DNA of 64,000 nucleotides from an uncultured Bacteroidota bacterium (GTDB lineage Bacteria > Bacteroidota > Bacteroidia > Bacteroidales > P3). Location: the NCBI GenBank assembly GCA_902762805.1, contig CACWPQ010000023.1, positions 1-64,000 on the forward strand. The letters run 5' to 3'. Below the pieces are notes generated by a model that was not told the origin of the DNA, searched no databases, and was given only the letters and a program-made list of their open reading frames with translations. Shown here one piece after another: positions 42,387 through 50,822 of the stretch; the stretch's first letter is position 1; each line of letters begins with the position of its first letter. Both the position numbers and the translations under genes were made by a program.

Positions 42387-42955
42387 TATTTACCTCCTAT
42401 CTTTGTGGGCTCGGCTTCCGAGATGGCCATCGGGACGGCCTGCTCTACGGCTTTGCGCTGTTGTTCGTTGAGATCGGCATACTGCTTGCCGAAACGGGTG
42501 GTTGAAAGTTCGTTGCGCATTTCGCTGATGGCGGCGGTCAGCTCGTTCTGCACCTGGAGGTACATGTCGTAGGATGTACCACGGTCGTTGCGCAGGGAGA
42601 TGACGCCCTTCGACACCTCGATGTTGCCCAGCAGGTCGATCTGCTTGATTTCCTTCTCGGGCATGTGAGCGAGGTTGCGCGGGTTGCCAAGGAATTCCTT
42701 GGCGCGCTCCTTGAGGTCTTCAATGCGGCCGTACTCGGTGTTGAAGAGCAACCGGTCGTCCTTGTTGACCATGACAACGAAGATATTGCGCTCACGAACC
42801 TCTGGCGGCTCCACGTTCTCCGGCAGGGGAGGCGGGAGCTTACGCGCGATGCCCATATCGCTGTTGATGTTGGAGACCATCAGGAAGAAGGCCAGCAACA
42901 GGAACGATATGTCGGACATCGACGACGTGTTCAGTCCGGGAGTTTTTCTTGCCAT
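42386..42955 (-). CDS. ExbD/TolR-family protein with extended periplasmic domain
   Basis: A 189-residue protein. The N-terminus has GLNTSSMSDISFLLLAFFLMVS with the conserved Asp. The periplasmic part is longer than in ordinary ExbD (RKLPPPLPENVEPPEVRERNIFVVMVNKDDRLLFN, then a helical extension rich in Glu and Arg). Pairs of unequal ExbD proteins are common in Bacteroidota beside an ExbB. The receptor or transducer they serve is not known. Confidence 0.9.
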   Translation of the reverse strand: MARKTPGLNTSSMSDISFLLLAFFLMVSNINSDMGIARKLPPPLPENVEPPEVRERNIFVVMVNKDDRLLFNTEYGRIEDLKERAKEFLGNPRNLAHMPEKEIKQIDLLGNIEVSKGVISLRNDRGTSYDMYLQVQNELTAAISEMRNELSTTRFGKQYADLNEQQRKAVEQAVPMAISEAEPTKIGGK

Positions 42956-42958
42956 ATC

Positions 42959-43432
42959 TTATTTCTTTTTAAGCGATTTCGACACCTCGGCATAAACGAT
43001 GCAGCAGGCGGCCCCGATCACGAGGATGTAGACCAGGATGCAGGCAGCGCCGATGAGCTTGGAGGTGCCTTCGGAAACGTTGAATCTCTCCATCAGGGCG
43101 GGGGTCACGTCGTTGCCGCTCGAGAGCAGGAACGATGCCACGCAGGCCACGATGGCCACGCCAAGGATGATGAAGAACTTCTTCGCATAGCCGGGGACCA
43201 TCTTGAAGCGGTTGGCCAGCTTGACGAAGAGGAAAATGACAATGGCGATGATGGAGACGGCCACGAGGCAGACCAAAATCCAGTAGGTGGCATCGAAGAG
43301 GCCACCCTGACGGACTGCCGAGAGCTCCTTCACGTCACCGTTGTTCATCGCGAACACGATGGCCAGCACGGTGCACAGCAGGGCAATACCCAGGCCGACG
43401 TAGGTGATCAGTTTATCGGTTTTCTCGTTCAT
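42959..43432 (-). CDS. Multi-pass membrane protein of unknown function in the ExbBD cluster
   Basis: A 157-residue protein with four hydrophobic segments (ITYVGLGIALLCTVLAIVFAM, TYWILVCLVAVSIIAIVIFLFV, FFIILGVAIVACVASFLLSS, LIGAACILVYILVIGAACCIVYA). No domain is recognised by name. Its position between the ExbB-like and ExbD-like genes, with short gaps, suggests a part of the same complex. Confidence 0.8.
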   Translation of the reverse strand: MNEKTDKLITYVGLGIALLCTVLAIVFAMNNGDVKELSAVRQGGLFDATYWILVCLVAVSIIAIVIFLFVKLANRFKMVPGYAKKFFIILGVAIVACVASFLLSSGNDVTPALMERFNVSEGTSKLIGAACILVYILVIGAACCIVYAEVSKSLKKK

Positions 43433-43510
43433 AATGGTTTCTTTGTTACGTTGATAAGTTGATATGTCTATCAGTTGATACGTTCAGGGTGTGTGCTACC
43501 CGTCAAACCA

Positions 43511-44323
43511 TTATTTATGGTATTTCACGAGGATGTCCATGAAGGAGATGCTGCCGTCTTCCATCTGGTCGACCAGGCTCTCGATCTTGGTGAGGATGTA
43601 GTTGTAGAAAATCTGAAGGATGATGGCGACGATGAGACCGAAGATGGTGGTCAACAGAGCCACTTTCATACCGCCGGCAACGACGGTCGGGCTGATGTCA
43701 CCGGCAACCTCGATGTCGTCGAAGGCCTGAACCATACCGACCACAGTGCCGAGGAATCCGAAGGAGGGGGCGAGGGCGATGAACAGACCAATCCAGGTCA
43801 GGTTGTTCTCCAAGCGGGCCATCTGCACGCCACCGTAGCTGGTGACGGCTTTCTCGACGTTCTCCAGGCCCTGGCCGACGCGGTCGAGACCCTGGTAGAA
43901 GATGCTGGCCACGGGGCCGCGGGTGTTGCGGCAGAGTTCCTTGGCGCCTTCGTAGTTGCCGCCTTTGACGTTGTCCTCAATGCCGTCGAGGAGTTTCTTC
44001 ACGTTGGTGGTGGCCATGTTCAGGTAGAGGATGCGCTCGATGACGAGAGCCATGCCGAAGATGAGGCAGAGGAGCACGGGGGTCATCCAGCCGGCACCAC
44101 CCTGTATGTACTTCTCTTTCAGCACCTGGTGGAACGACTTGGTCTCGTCGGCAGCGGCGACGGCAGCCTCTTCGACGGGAGCAGCCTCCTCGGCGACGGC
44201 GGCGGCCTCTGCGGCTACCTGTTCAGTGGCTTCAGCGGCGGGGGCATCCTGGGCCATCGCGCTGTTGAAGTTGGCGAATGTCAACAGTCCGACTATTGAC
44301 ATCAAAGCAAAAACTTTTTTCAT
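43511..44323 (-). CDS. MotA/TolQ/ExbB proton-channel protein, second system
   Basis: A 270-residue protein. The N-terminus MKKVFALMSIVGLLTFANFNSAMAQ looks like a cleavable signal or first helix, followed by an Ala/Glu-rich stretch (residues about 26-62). Then three membrane helices of the ExbB fold, with SFGFLGTVVGMVQAFDDIEVAG as the family motif and AGGMKVALLTTIFGLIVAIILQIFYNYI. It starts a four-gene operon with a full promoter at 44386-44418. Confidence 0.93.
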   Translation of the reverse strand: MKKVFALMSIVGLLTFANFNSAMAQDAPAAEATEQVAAEAAAVAEEAAPVEEAAVAAADETKSFHQVLKEKYIQGGAGWMTPVLLCLIFGMALVIERILYLNMATTNVKKLLDGIEDNVKGGNYEGAKELCRNTRGPVASIFYQGLDRVGQGLENVEKAVTSYGGVQMARLENNLTWIGLFIALAPSFGFLGTVVGMVQAFDDIEVAGDISPTVVAGGMKVALLTTIFGLIVAIILQIFYNYILTKIESLVDQMEDGSISFMDILVKYHK

Positions 44324-44385
44324 GATGTTGTTAGTGTGTTGATTATTAATTGTTTGTTTGTATTTTGCCTATTATAATTCGCTGT

Positions 44386-44418
44386 GCAAATATACACCTA
44401 TTTTTTAAACCCGACAAA
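44386..44418 (-). promoter_or_regulatory. Full promoter TTTG-N20-TATATTTGC
   Basis: On the minus strand TTTG (44415-44418) and TATATTTGC (44386-44394) have consensus spacing. It drives the ExbB/ExbD operon, leaving a leader of about 60 bases. Confidence 0.72.
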
Positions 44419-44424
44419 AAAACT

Positions 44425-45414
44425 TTATTTTTTTCTTCCTATGAGGGATTCCATCAGTTCGCGCAGGGGTGTTTTCAGCCCCTCGTCGACGCGGATGGCG
44501 GAGAGGCATTCCTGCGCCTGGGCGAATTCGTCGGCGATGGCTTTCTCCACCTCGGCGCGGAGCCCCACGGCCTCGTAGAGCGCCAGCGCGCGCCGCACTT
44601 TGGCTTCCTCGTCGTCGCAGACCTTGTCGGCAAACAGCGCGCGCAGCTCGGCGGCCTGGGCGGCGTCGCACAGCTCCAGCGCCCGCAGCGGTAGGTAGGT
44701 CTTCTTGTTGTCGCGGATGTCCTGGCCGGTTTTCTTGCCGAAGACGGCGGTGTCGCCGTAGCCGTCCAGCAGGTCGTCCTGCAGCTGGAAGGCCAGCCCC
44801 AGGTGGATGCCGAAGCGGTAGAGGCGCTCCACCTCCCCGGCGGGCGCTCCCGCGATGAGGGCGCCGATCTTCAGGGCGCCGGCCAGCAGTACGGCCGTCT
44901 TCTGGCGTATCATGTCCAGGTAGTCGCCGATGCGCACCTCGTCCATGCCGCGCCGCTCGAAGTTCATGTCTTTCTGCTGCCCCTCGCAGACCTCGATGGC
45001 GGTCTCGTTGAAGCAGGCGAGCACCTCGCGCAGCCCGGCGCCCGGGGTGCGCAGCATGTAGCGCCAGGAGAGGGCATACATCGTGTCGCCGCTCAGCACG
45101 GCCGTGTTCTCGTCCCATTTGATGTAGACCGTTGGCTGCCCGCGCCGCAGGGGCGAGCGGTCCATCAGGTCGTCGTGCAGGAGGGTGAAGTTGTGGAATG
45201 TCTCGATGCCCAGCGCCGCGCCCAGGGCCTCGTCTTCCCTGCCGCCGAACAGGGCGTTGGCCGCCAGCAGCAGGGTGGGGCGGATGCGCTTGCCGCCCAG
45301 CCGCAGGGTGTAGTCGATCGGTGCATAAAGTTCGGTGGGCGTCCCCATAAACTGCTCTTCAGCAAAGAGTCGCTCCACACAGTCGAAGTAATATTTTAGG
45401 TTGTTCATATCCAT
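44425..45414 (-). CDS. Polyprenyl diphosphate synthase (trans-isoprenyl)
   Basis: A 329-residue enzyme that condenses isopentenyl diphosphate with allylic diphosphates. Motifs: GGKRIRPTLLLAAN, the first Asp-rich motif LLHDDLMDRSPLRRGQPTV, and the second LGLAFQLQDDLLDGYGD followed by KKTGQDIRDNKKTYL. The usual family length fits farnesyl to octaprenyl products, but chain length cannot be told safely. Starts at codon 1 (45414) or codon 3 (45408) are both possible. Confidence 0.93.
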   Translation of the reverse strand: MDMNNLKYYFDCVERLFAEEQFMGTPTELYAPIDYTLRLGGKRIRPTLLLAANALFGGREDEALGAALGIETFHNFTLLHDDLMDRSPLRRGQPTVYIKWDENTAVLSGDTMYALSWRYMLRTPGAGLREVLACFNETAIEVCEGQQKDMNFERRGMDEVRIGDYLDMIRQKTAVLLAGALKIGALIAGAPAGEVERLYRFGIHLGLAFQLQDDLLDGYGDTAVFGKKTGQDIRDNKKTYLPLRALELCDAAQAAELRALFADKVCDDEEAKVRRALALYEAVGLRAEVEKAIADEFAQAQECLSAIRVDEGLKTPLRELMESLIGRKK

Positions 45415-45469
45415 ATCTATTATATAGAATAGTCACTGCATGTTGGAGTTGTTATACATTACAATGTAG

Positions 45470-47743
45470 TCAATAGATTATTGTGTTATAATCTTCCAAG
45501 GTCTCCGTTATGGCTTGTGCGGCTTTGCGGCCGGCGCCCATGGCGAGGATAACGGTAGCGGCGCCGCTCACAGCATCGCCGCCGGCAAAGATATATTTGC
45601 GACTAGTCCGCCCCATCTCGTCGGCCTTAATGCCGCCCCACGGCTCGCATTCGAGACCTGGCGTAGAAGTGCGGATGAGAGGGTTGGGGCTAGTGCCGAG
45701 GGCAGCCACGATGGTGTCGGCCTCCACGTCCACCTCGCTGCCTTCGATGACTTTGAAGGCCCGCCGTCCGCGCTCGTCCGACTCGCCCATTTCCATCTTC
45801 ACGCAGCGCAGCGCGCGCACCGAGCCGTCCTCGTTGCCGAGCACTTCGACCGGTGCCGTCTGGAACATGAACTGCACCCCCTCCTCCATCGCGTGGTGCA
45901 CCTCCTCGCGTCGCGCCGGCATATCCTGCTGCCCGCGGCGGTAGACCACCGTCACCTCGCTGCCGAGGCGCAGGGCCGTGCGGGCGGCATCCATGGCCAC
46001 GTTGCCGCCGCCCACCACTATCACCTTCTTTCCGAGGTAGATGGGCGTGTCGTAGTGCTCGTCGTAGCCGTGCATCAGGTTGGTGCGCGTCAGCAACTCG
46101 TTGGCGCTGATGACGCCGATGAGGGTCTCCCCTTTGACGCCCATGAACTTGGGCAGGCCCGCGCCCGAGGCGATATAGACGGCGTCGTATTCCATCTCGG
46201 AGAAGAGCTGGTCGATGGTGATGCTCTTGCCGATGATGACGTTGGTGCGTATCTCGACGCCCAGGCGGCGCAGGTTCTCGATTTCGGGCTCCACCACGCG
46301 CTGCTTCGGCAGGCGGAACTCGGGTATGCCGTACACGAGCACGCCGCCGGCATGGTGCAGCGCCTCGAAGACCGTCACCTGGTAGCCCTTCTTCGCTAGG
46401 TCGCCGGCGCAGGTCAGACCGCTCGGGCCGCTACCCACCACCGCCACCTTGCGCCCGGCAGGGTAGCACTGCGGCTGGGGTTTCGACTGCGCCCGGTGGT
46501 TGTCCGCCACGAAGCGCTCCAGCGCCCCGATGGCAATCGGCTCCTGTTTCACTCCCATCACGCACGAGCCTTCGCACTGCGTCTCCTGTGGACACACCCG
46601 GCCACAGACGGCCGGCAGGGCAGAGTCGCGGCTGATGGTGACGTAGGCCTGGTTGAAGTTCTCCTCCTTGATGTTCTGTATGAAGAGCGGTATGTTGATG
46701 CCCACGGGGCATGCCTCCACGCAGCGCGGCTTCTTGCACTGCAGGCAGCGGCCGGCTTCTAACAGGGCCTGCCGCTCGGTGAGGCCGAAGCTGACCTCGT
46801 CGAAGTTGGCAGCGCGCACCTTGGGGTCCTGCTCTTGCGGCTTCTGCCTCTGCTTGGCCTCTGCGATGGCCGCTTCGGCGGCAGGCGCCAGGTGGCAGGT
46901 GTGGCCGCTTTCGGCCGTGGCTATGCGGTAGCGGCGGGCGTCGGGGGTCTTCAGCTTGCGCGCCGCCTCGTCGAAATCCACCAGGTGGCCGTCGAATTCC
47001 GGCCCGTCCACGCAGCAGAACTTCACCTCGTCGCCCACCCTTACGCGGCAGGCACCGCACATGCCCGTGCCGTCCACCATCATGCAGTTCAGGCTGACGA
47101 TGGTGGGAAGGTTGTACTTTTTGGTCGTGAGGCTGACGAATTTCATCATCGGCAGCGGGCCGATGGCCACGCAGTGGGAGTACTCGATGCCGCTCTGGCA
47201 GAGTTGGTCGACTTTGGCCGTAACCAAGCCCTGCTCGCCATAGGTGCCGTCGTCGGTCATGATGTGCAGGTTGTGGCACACGGCGCGCAGCTCGTCCTCG
47301 TAGAAAAGAAGGTCCTTGGATCGTGCGCCGATGATGACATCGGTGGGGATGCCCTGGCGGAAGGCCCACTTCACCTGGGGGAACACCGGCGCGATGCCGA
47401 CGCCACCGGCCACGAACAGCAGGCGTTTCAGCTCGCCTTTGGCGTGCTCCTCGATGAGCTCGCTGGGCTTGCCCAGTGGACCCACGATGGTGTAGAGGTC
47501 TTCGCCCTCGTTCATGGCGGCCAGCTGGCGCGTGGTTTCGCCTACCACCTGGAATACGATGACGATGGACTGCCGCTGATAGACGATGTCGCTGATGGTG
47601 AGCGGTATGCGCTCGCCCTGCTCGTGGGGGATGACGATGACAAACTGGCCGGGCTGGCCGCTGAGCGAGATCCATGGGGCGTGGATTTCCATGCGATAGA
47701 TGTCGTTGGCGTTGAGCAGCCGCTTGCTGATGATTTCGTACAT
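45470..47743 (-). CDS. NfnAB-type fused ferredoxin-NADP oxidoreductase / glutamate synthase-like flavoprotein
   Basis: A 757-residue fusion. Residues 1-285 form a DHOD electron-transfer-like FAD/NAD domain with GERIPLTISDI, FVAGGVGIAPVFPQVKW and a 2Fe-2S motif CMMVDGTGMCGACRV ... CCVDGPEF. Residues about 315-757 form a GltD-like unit with CLQCKKPRCVEACPVGINIP and CGRVCPQETQCEGSC (4Fe-4S clusters), VVGSGPSGLTCAGDLAKKG (FAD) and VVGGGNVAMDAARTALRLG (NADPH). This is the NfnA plus NfnB order in one chain. Such enzymes couple NADH, NADPH and reduced ferredoxin by electron bifurcation. The fusion is known in Bacteroidota; activity here is inferred. Confidence 0.9.
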   Translation of the reverse strand: MYEIISKRLLNANDIYRMEIHAPWISLSGQPGQFVIVIPHEQGERIPLTISDIVYQRQSIVIVFQVVGETTRQLAAMNEGEDLYTIVGPLGKPSELIEEHAKGELKRLLFVAGGVGIAPVFPQVKWAFRQGIPTDVIIGARSKDLLFYEDELRAVCHNLHIMTDDGTYGEQGLVTAKVDQLCQSGIEYSHCVAIGPLPMMKFVSLTTKKYNLPTIVSLNCMMVDGTGMCGACRVRVGDEVKFCCVDGPEFDGHLVDFDEAARKLKTPDARRYRIATAESGHTCHLAPAAEAAIAEAKQRQKPQEQDPKVRAANFDEVSFGLTERQALLEAGRCLQCKKPRCVEACPVGINIPLFIQNIKEENFNQAYVTISRDSALPAVCGRVCPQETQCEGSCVMGVKQEPIAIGALERFVADNHRAQSKPQPQCYPAGRKVAVVGSGPSGLTCAGDLAKKGYQVTVFEALHHAGGVLVYGIPEFRLPKQRVVEPEIENLRRLGVEIRTNVIIGKSITIDQLFSEMEYDAVYIASGAGLPKFMGVKGETLIGVISANELLTRTNLMHGYDEHYDTPIYLGKKVIVVGGGNVAMDAARTALRLGSEVTVVYRRGQQDMPARREEVHHAMEEGVQFMFQTAPVEVLGNEDGSVRALRCVKMEMGESDERGRRAFKVIEGSEVDVEADTIVAALGTSPNPLIRTSTPGLECEPWGGIKADEMGRTSRKYIFAGGDAVSGAATVILAMGAGRKAAQAITETLEDYNTIIY

Positions 47744-47786
47744 GATGTCAGTGTTTAGTGTTCAGTGTTCAATGTTCAGTGTTTTG
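47744..47786 (-). repeat. 7-bp tandem repeat array, unit GTGTTCA (plus strand)
   Basis: About five units between the Nfn-type gene and the symporter gene. The minus strand reads TGAACAC, whose TGA supplies the symporter stop and stops in the other frames as well. Confidence 0.85.
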
Positions 47787-49343
47787 CCAATATTCTGTGT
47801 CGTGGATGCCGAGGGCATGGGGGTCGAAGCGGGGTTCGATGCCCTGCTTCTTCTGGCGCTCGTAGTCGCGCAGTGCGCGGAGGGCTTTGGGCGAAAGGAG
47901 GAGGATGGCGATGACGTTGATCCAGGCCATGGTGCCGACGCCAATGTCGCCCAGCGTCCACACGAGGCCGCTGCCCATGAGCGAGCCGAGGATGACGGCG
48001 CCGATGGTGAACAGGCGCAGCACCCAGATGACGACCTTTTCACTGCGGTCGTCGCCGAAGGTGAGGTCGGAGGCATCGAGCTGCGGGAGGCGTTCGGGGT
48101 GGAGGCGGTACTGGCGGCGACGCCAGCGGTTGAAGAGATAGACAAGGTTGGTCTCGGCATAGTAGTAGTAGGCCATGATGGTGGTGAAGGCGAAGAAGAA
48201 GAGTGCGATGGAGACGACCACGTCGGCGGCGCCGGTGCCGATGACGGTGGAGAGGGCGCCGGTGGTGTAGAAGACGCCGGGCTCACCCTCCGGGGCGAGG
48301 GGGTTCTGCTGGAGGTAGGTGACGACGGGGCCGGAGGCGGTGTGCTGCACGGAGGCGATGATGTTGTAGGTGCGGCAGGCGAGTATCATCATGGCGGTGG
48401 CGGTGCAGACGAGGAGGGTGTCGATGTAGACGGAGAAGGCCTGGACGAGGCCCTGCTTGACGGGGTGGGAGACCTTGGCGGCGGCGGCCACGATGGCGCC
48501 GGTGCCCTGGCCGGCCTCGTTGCTGTAGATGCCGCGCTTGACGCCCCAGGCGACGGTGCTGCCGAGCAGGGCGCCACCCACCTCGTTGACCCCCACGGCG
48601 CCGCGCAGCATCTGCATGAATACCTCGGGCACGAGCTGCCAGTGGAGGAGGAGCACGACGATGGAGAGGAGGATGTAGACCAGCGCCATGACGGGGGCCA
48701 CCACCTGGGCCACGTTGGCTATGCGCTTGACGCCGCCGATGATGACCAGCGCAATGAGCAGTGCCACTCCGATGCCGACCAGCCAGACGGGGAGGTCGAA
48801 GGTGCGGGCGAAGGAGAGGGAGATGCTGTTGCTGTGGATGGGAGGTAGGAAGAAGCCGCAGGCGACGGCGGCGAGGACGGCGAAGAGGCAACCGAAGAAG
48901 GGGCTGCGGAGCCCTTTTTCGATGTAGTAGGCCGGGCCGCCGCGGAACTGTCCGCCGTGGTCCTCCTTGTAGATTTGAGCCAGTGTGGCCTCGGCGAAGG
49001 CGCTGCCGGCGCCGAAGAAGGCGATGAGCCACATCCAGACGATGGCCCCCGGGCCGCCGAAGGCGATGGCGGTGGCCACGCCGACGATGTTGCCCGTGCC
49101 GACACGGCCGGAGAGTGCCATGGCGAAGGCCTGGAAGGAGGAGATGCCGGTCTTCTTTTTCTCGCCGCGGTTGCCACTGAAGAGGAGGCGGAACATCTCG
49201 CCGAAGCGACGCACCTGGACGAAACGGGTGCGCAGGGAGAAGTAGAGTCCGGCGGCGAGGCAGAGCGCGATGAGCGGCGGACTCCAGACCCAGTCGTTGA
49301 CCGTCAGGATGGCACGGGTGAGCCAGTCGTAGAGTGTGTCCAT
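47769..49343 (-). CDS. Sodium:alanine symporter (AGCS family)
   Basis: A 524-residue inner-membrane transporter with about 11 helices. Family motifs: GISSFQAFAMALSGRVGTGNIVGVATAIAFGGPGAIVWMW, AEATLAQIYK, GGPAYYIEKGL and GIYSNEAGQGTGAIVAAAAKVSHP. It should import alanine or glycine with sodium. ATG 49343 is chosen over an upstream in-frame ATG at 49421, because that stretch is the dispersed repeat. The last residues (NTEH) and stop come from the 7-bp array. Confidence 0.94.
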   Translation of the reverse strand: MDTLYDWLTRAILTVNDWVWSPPLIALCLAAGLYFSLRTRFVQVRRFGEMFRLLFSGNRGEKKKTGISSFQAFAMALSGRVGTGNIVGVATAIAFGGPGAIVWMWLIAFFGAGSAFAEATLAQIYKEDHGGQFRGGPAYYIEKGLRSPFFGCLFAVLAAVACGFFLPPIHSNSISLSFARTFDLPVWLVGIGVALLIALVIIGGVKRIANVAQVVAPVMALVYILLSIVVLLLHWQLVPEVFMQMLRGAVGVNEVGGALLGSTVAWGVKRGIYSNEAGQGTGAIVAAAAKVSHPVKQGLVQAFSVYIDTLLVCTATAMMILACRTYNIIASVQHTASGPVVTYLQQNPLAPEGEPGVFYTTGALSTVIGTGAADVVVSIALFFFAFTTIMAYYYYAETNLVYLFNRWRRRQYRLHPERLPQLDASDLTFGDDRSEKVVIWVLRLFTIGAVILGSLMGSGLVWTLGDIGVGTMAWINVIAILLLSPKALRALRDYERQKKQGIEPRFDPHALGIHDTEYWQNTEH

Positions 49344-49359
49344 GATGCGGGGGTGTTTC

Positions 49360-49447
49360 GGCAGGGGTTTTCTAGGGGAACGGTAGGGGTTCTCTAGGGT
49401 AATAGTAGGGTCTTTTCCCATTATTACCCACGGATGGGAAAATAGGG
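49360..49447 (-). repeat. Dispersed 3'-end repeat, copy D
   Basis: On the minus strand: CCCTATTTTCCCATCC, GGGTAATAATGGG, CTATTACCCTAGAGAACCCC, TACCGTTCCCCTAG. It follows the M20 dipeptidase stop and precedes the symporter gene, the same placement after a same-strand gene as in copies A and C. Confidence 0.8.
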
Positions 49448-49454
49448 ATACTTT

Positions 49455-50810
49455 TTATTTTTCAGCAAAGTATTTGTAGAAGAGTGGGATGGTTTCGATG
49501 CCGCGGAAGAACTGCTCGAGGGGGTAGTTTTCGTTGGGGGCGTGGATGTCGTCGGTGGCGAGTCCGAAGCCCATGAGGATGCTCTTGATGCCGAGGATGC
49601 GCTCGAAGCCTGCGACGATGGGGATGGAGCCGCCGCTGCGGGTGGGGATGGGGCGTCGGCCGTAGGTGTCGTGCATGGCGCGCTCGGCGGCCTGGTAGGC
49701 TTTGAGTTCGAGGGGAGCGACGTAGGCGGCGCCGCCGTGGGCGGGGGTCACTTTGACGGTGACGCAGTCGGGGGCTGCGGCCTCGAAGTAGTCTTTGAAC
49801 AGTTGGCTGATTTTCTCGTAGTCCTGATTGGCGACGAGTCGGGTGCTGATTTTGGCGTAGGCCTTGGAGGGGAGGACGGTCTTGGAGCCCTCGCCGGTGT
49901 GGCCGCCCCAGATGCCGCAGACGTCGAGGCAGGGGCGTATGCCGGTGCGCTCCTTGGTGGAGAAGCCGGCTTCGCCGTGGAGGGTGCGGACGCCGAGCTC
50001 GCGCTTGTAGGCTTCTTCGTCGAAGGGGGCCTGGGCCATGAGGGCGCGCTCGTGGTCGGAGAGGACGAGGACGTCGTCGTAGAAGCCGGGGATGGTGATG
50101 TGGCCGTTCTCGTCGTGGAGGTCGCCGATCATTTTGCAGAGCACGTTGATGGGGTTGGCCACGGCGCCGCCGAAGAGGCCGGAGTGCAGGTCGTGGTCGG
50201 GGCCGGTAACTTCGACATCCCAGTAGCAGAGGCCGCGCAGGCCGGAGGTGATGGAGGGCACGTCGGGGGCGATCATGGAGGTGTCGGAGACGAGGATGAC
50301 GTCGGCCTTGAGCAACTCTTTGTTCTTCTCGCAGAAGCCATAGAGGGAGCCGGAGCCGATTTCCTCTTCGCCCTCGAGCATGAACTTGACGTTGCAGGGG
50401 AGGGTGGAGGTGCGGACCATGTATTCGAAGGCCTTGGCGTGCATGAAGGACTGGCCTTTGTCGTCGTCGGCGCCGCGGGCCCAGATGCGGCCGTCGCGGA
50501 CGACGGGCTCGAAGGGCTGGGTGCGCCAGAGTTCGAGCGGTGCGACGGGCATGACGTCGTAGTGGCCGTAGACGAGGACGGTGGGCTTGGCGGGGTCGAT
50601 GATTTTCTCGCCGAAGACGACGGGGTTGCCGTCGGTGGGCATGACCTCGGCGCGGTCGGCGCCGGCCTCGAGCAGCAGCTCGCGCCAGCGCTCGGCACAG
50701 CGCACCATGTCGGGCTTGTGCTCCTGCTCGGAGCTGATGGAGGGGATGCGGATCAGGGAGAAGAGCTCCTCGAGGAAGCGGTCGCGGTTCTGTTCGATGT
50801 ACTGTTTCAT
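49455..50810 (-). CDS. M20 family metallodipeptidase
   Basis: A cytoplasmic di-zinc peptidase of 451 residues. Metal ligands and catalytic residues are visible: VLVYGHYDVMP (His, Asp), GADDDKGQ (bridging Asp), MLEGEEEIGSGS (catalytic Glu, ligand Glu), VSDTSM (Asp) and the final IHAPNE (His). The lid domain contains DLHSGLFGGAVANP. It is likely to cleave dipeptides, with a chain length as in CNDP/PepV-like enzymes. Substrate is inferred. Confidence 0.93.
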   Translation of the reverse strand: MKQYIEQNRDRFLEELFSLIRIPSISSEQEHKPDMVRCAERWRELLLEAGADRAEVMPTDGNPVVFGEKIIDPAKPTVLVYGHYDVMPVAPLELWRTQPFEPVVRDGRIWARGADDDKGQSFMHAKAFEYMVRTSTLPCNVKFMLEGEEEIGSGSLYGFCEKNKELLKADVILVSDTSMIAPDVPSITSGLRGLCYWDVEVTGPDHDLHSGLFGGAVANPINVLCKMIGDLHDENGHITIPGFYDDVLVLSDHERALMAQAPFDEEAYKRELGVRTLHGEAGFSTKERTGIRPCLDVCGIWGGHTGEGSKTVLPSKAYAKISTRLVANQDYEKISQLFKDYFEAAAPDCVTVKVTPAHGGAAYVAPLELKAYQAAERAMHDTYGRRPIPTRSGGSIPIVAGFERILGIKSILMGFGLATDDIHAPNENYPLEQFFRGIETIPLFYKYFAEK

Positions 50811-50822
50811 AATGTATATATA

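Noticed and set aside
49344..49421. N-terminal extension of the alanine symporter from 49421
   Set aside because: The extension is entirely the dispersed 3'-end repeat. MDTLYDWL at 49343 starts the family's normal N-terminus.
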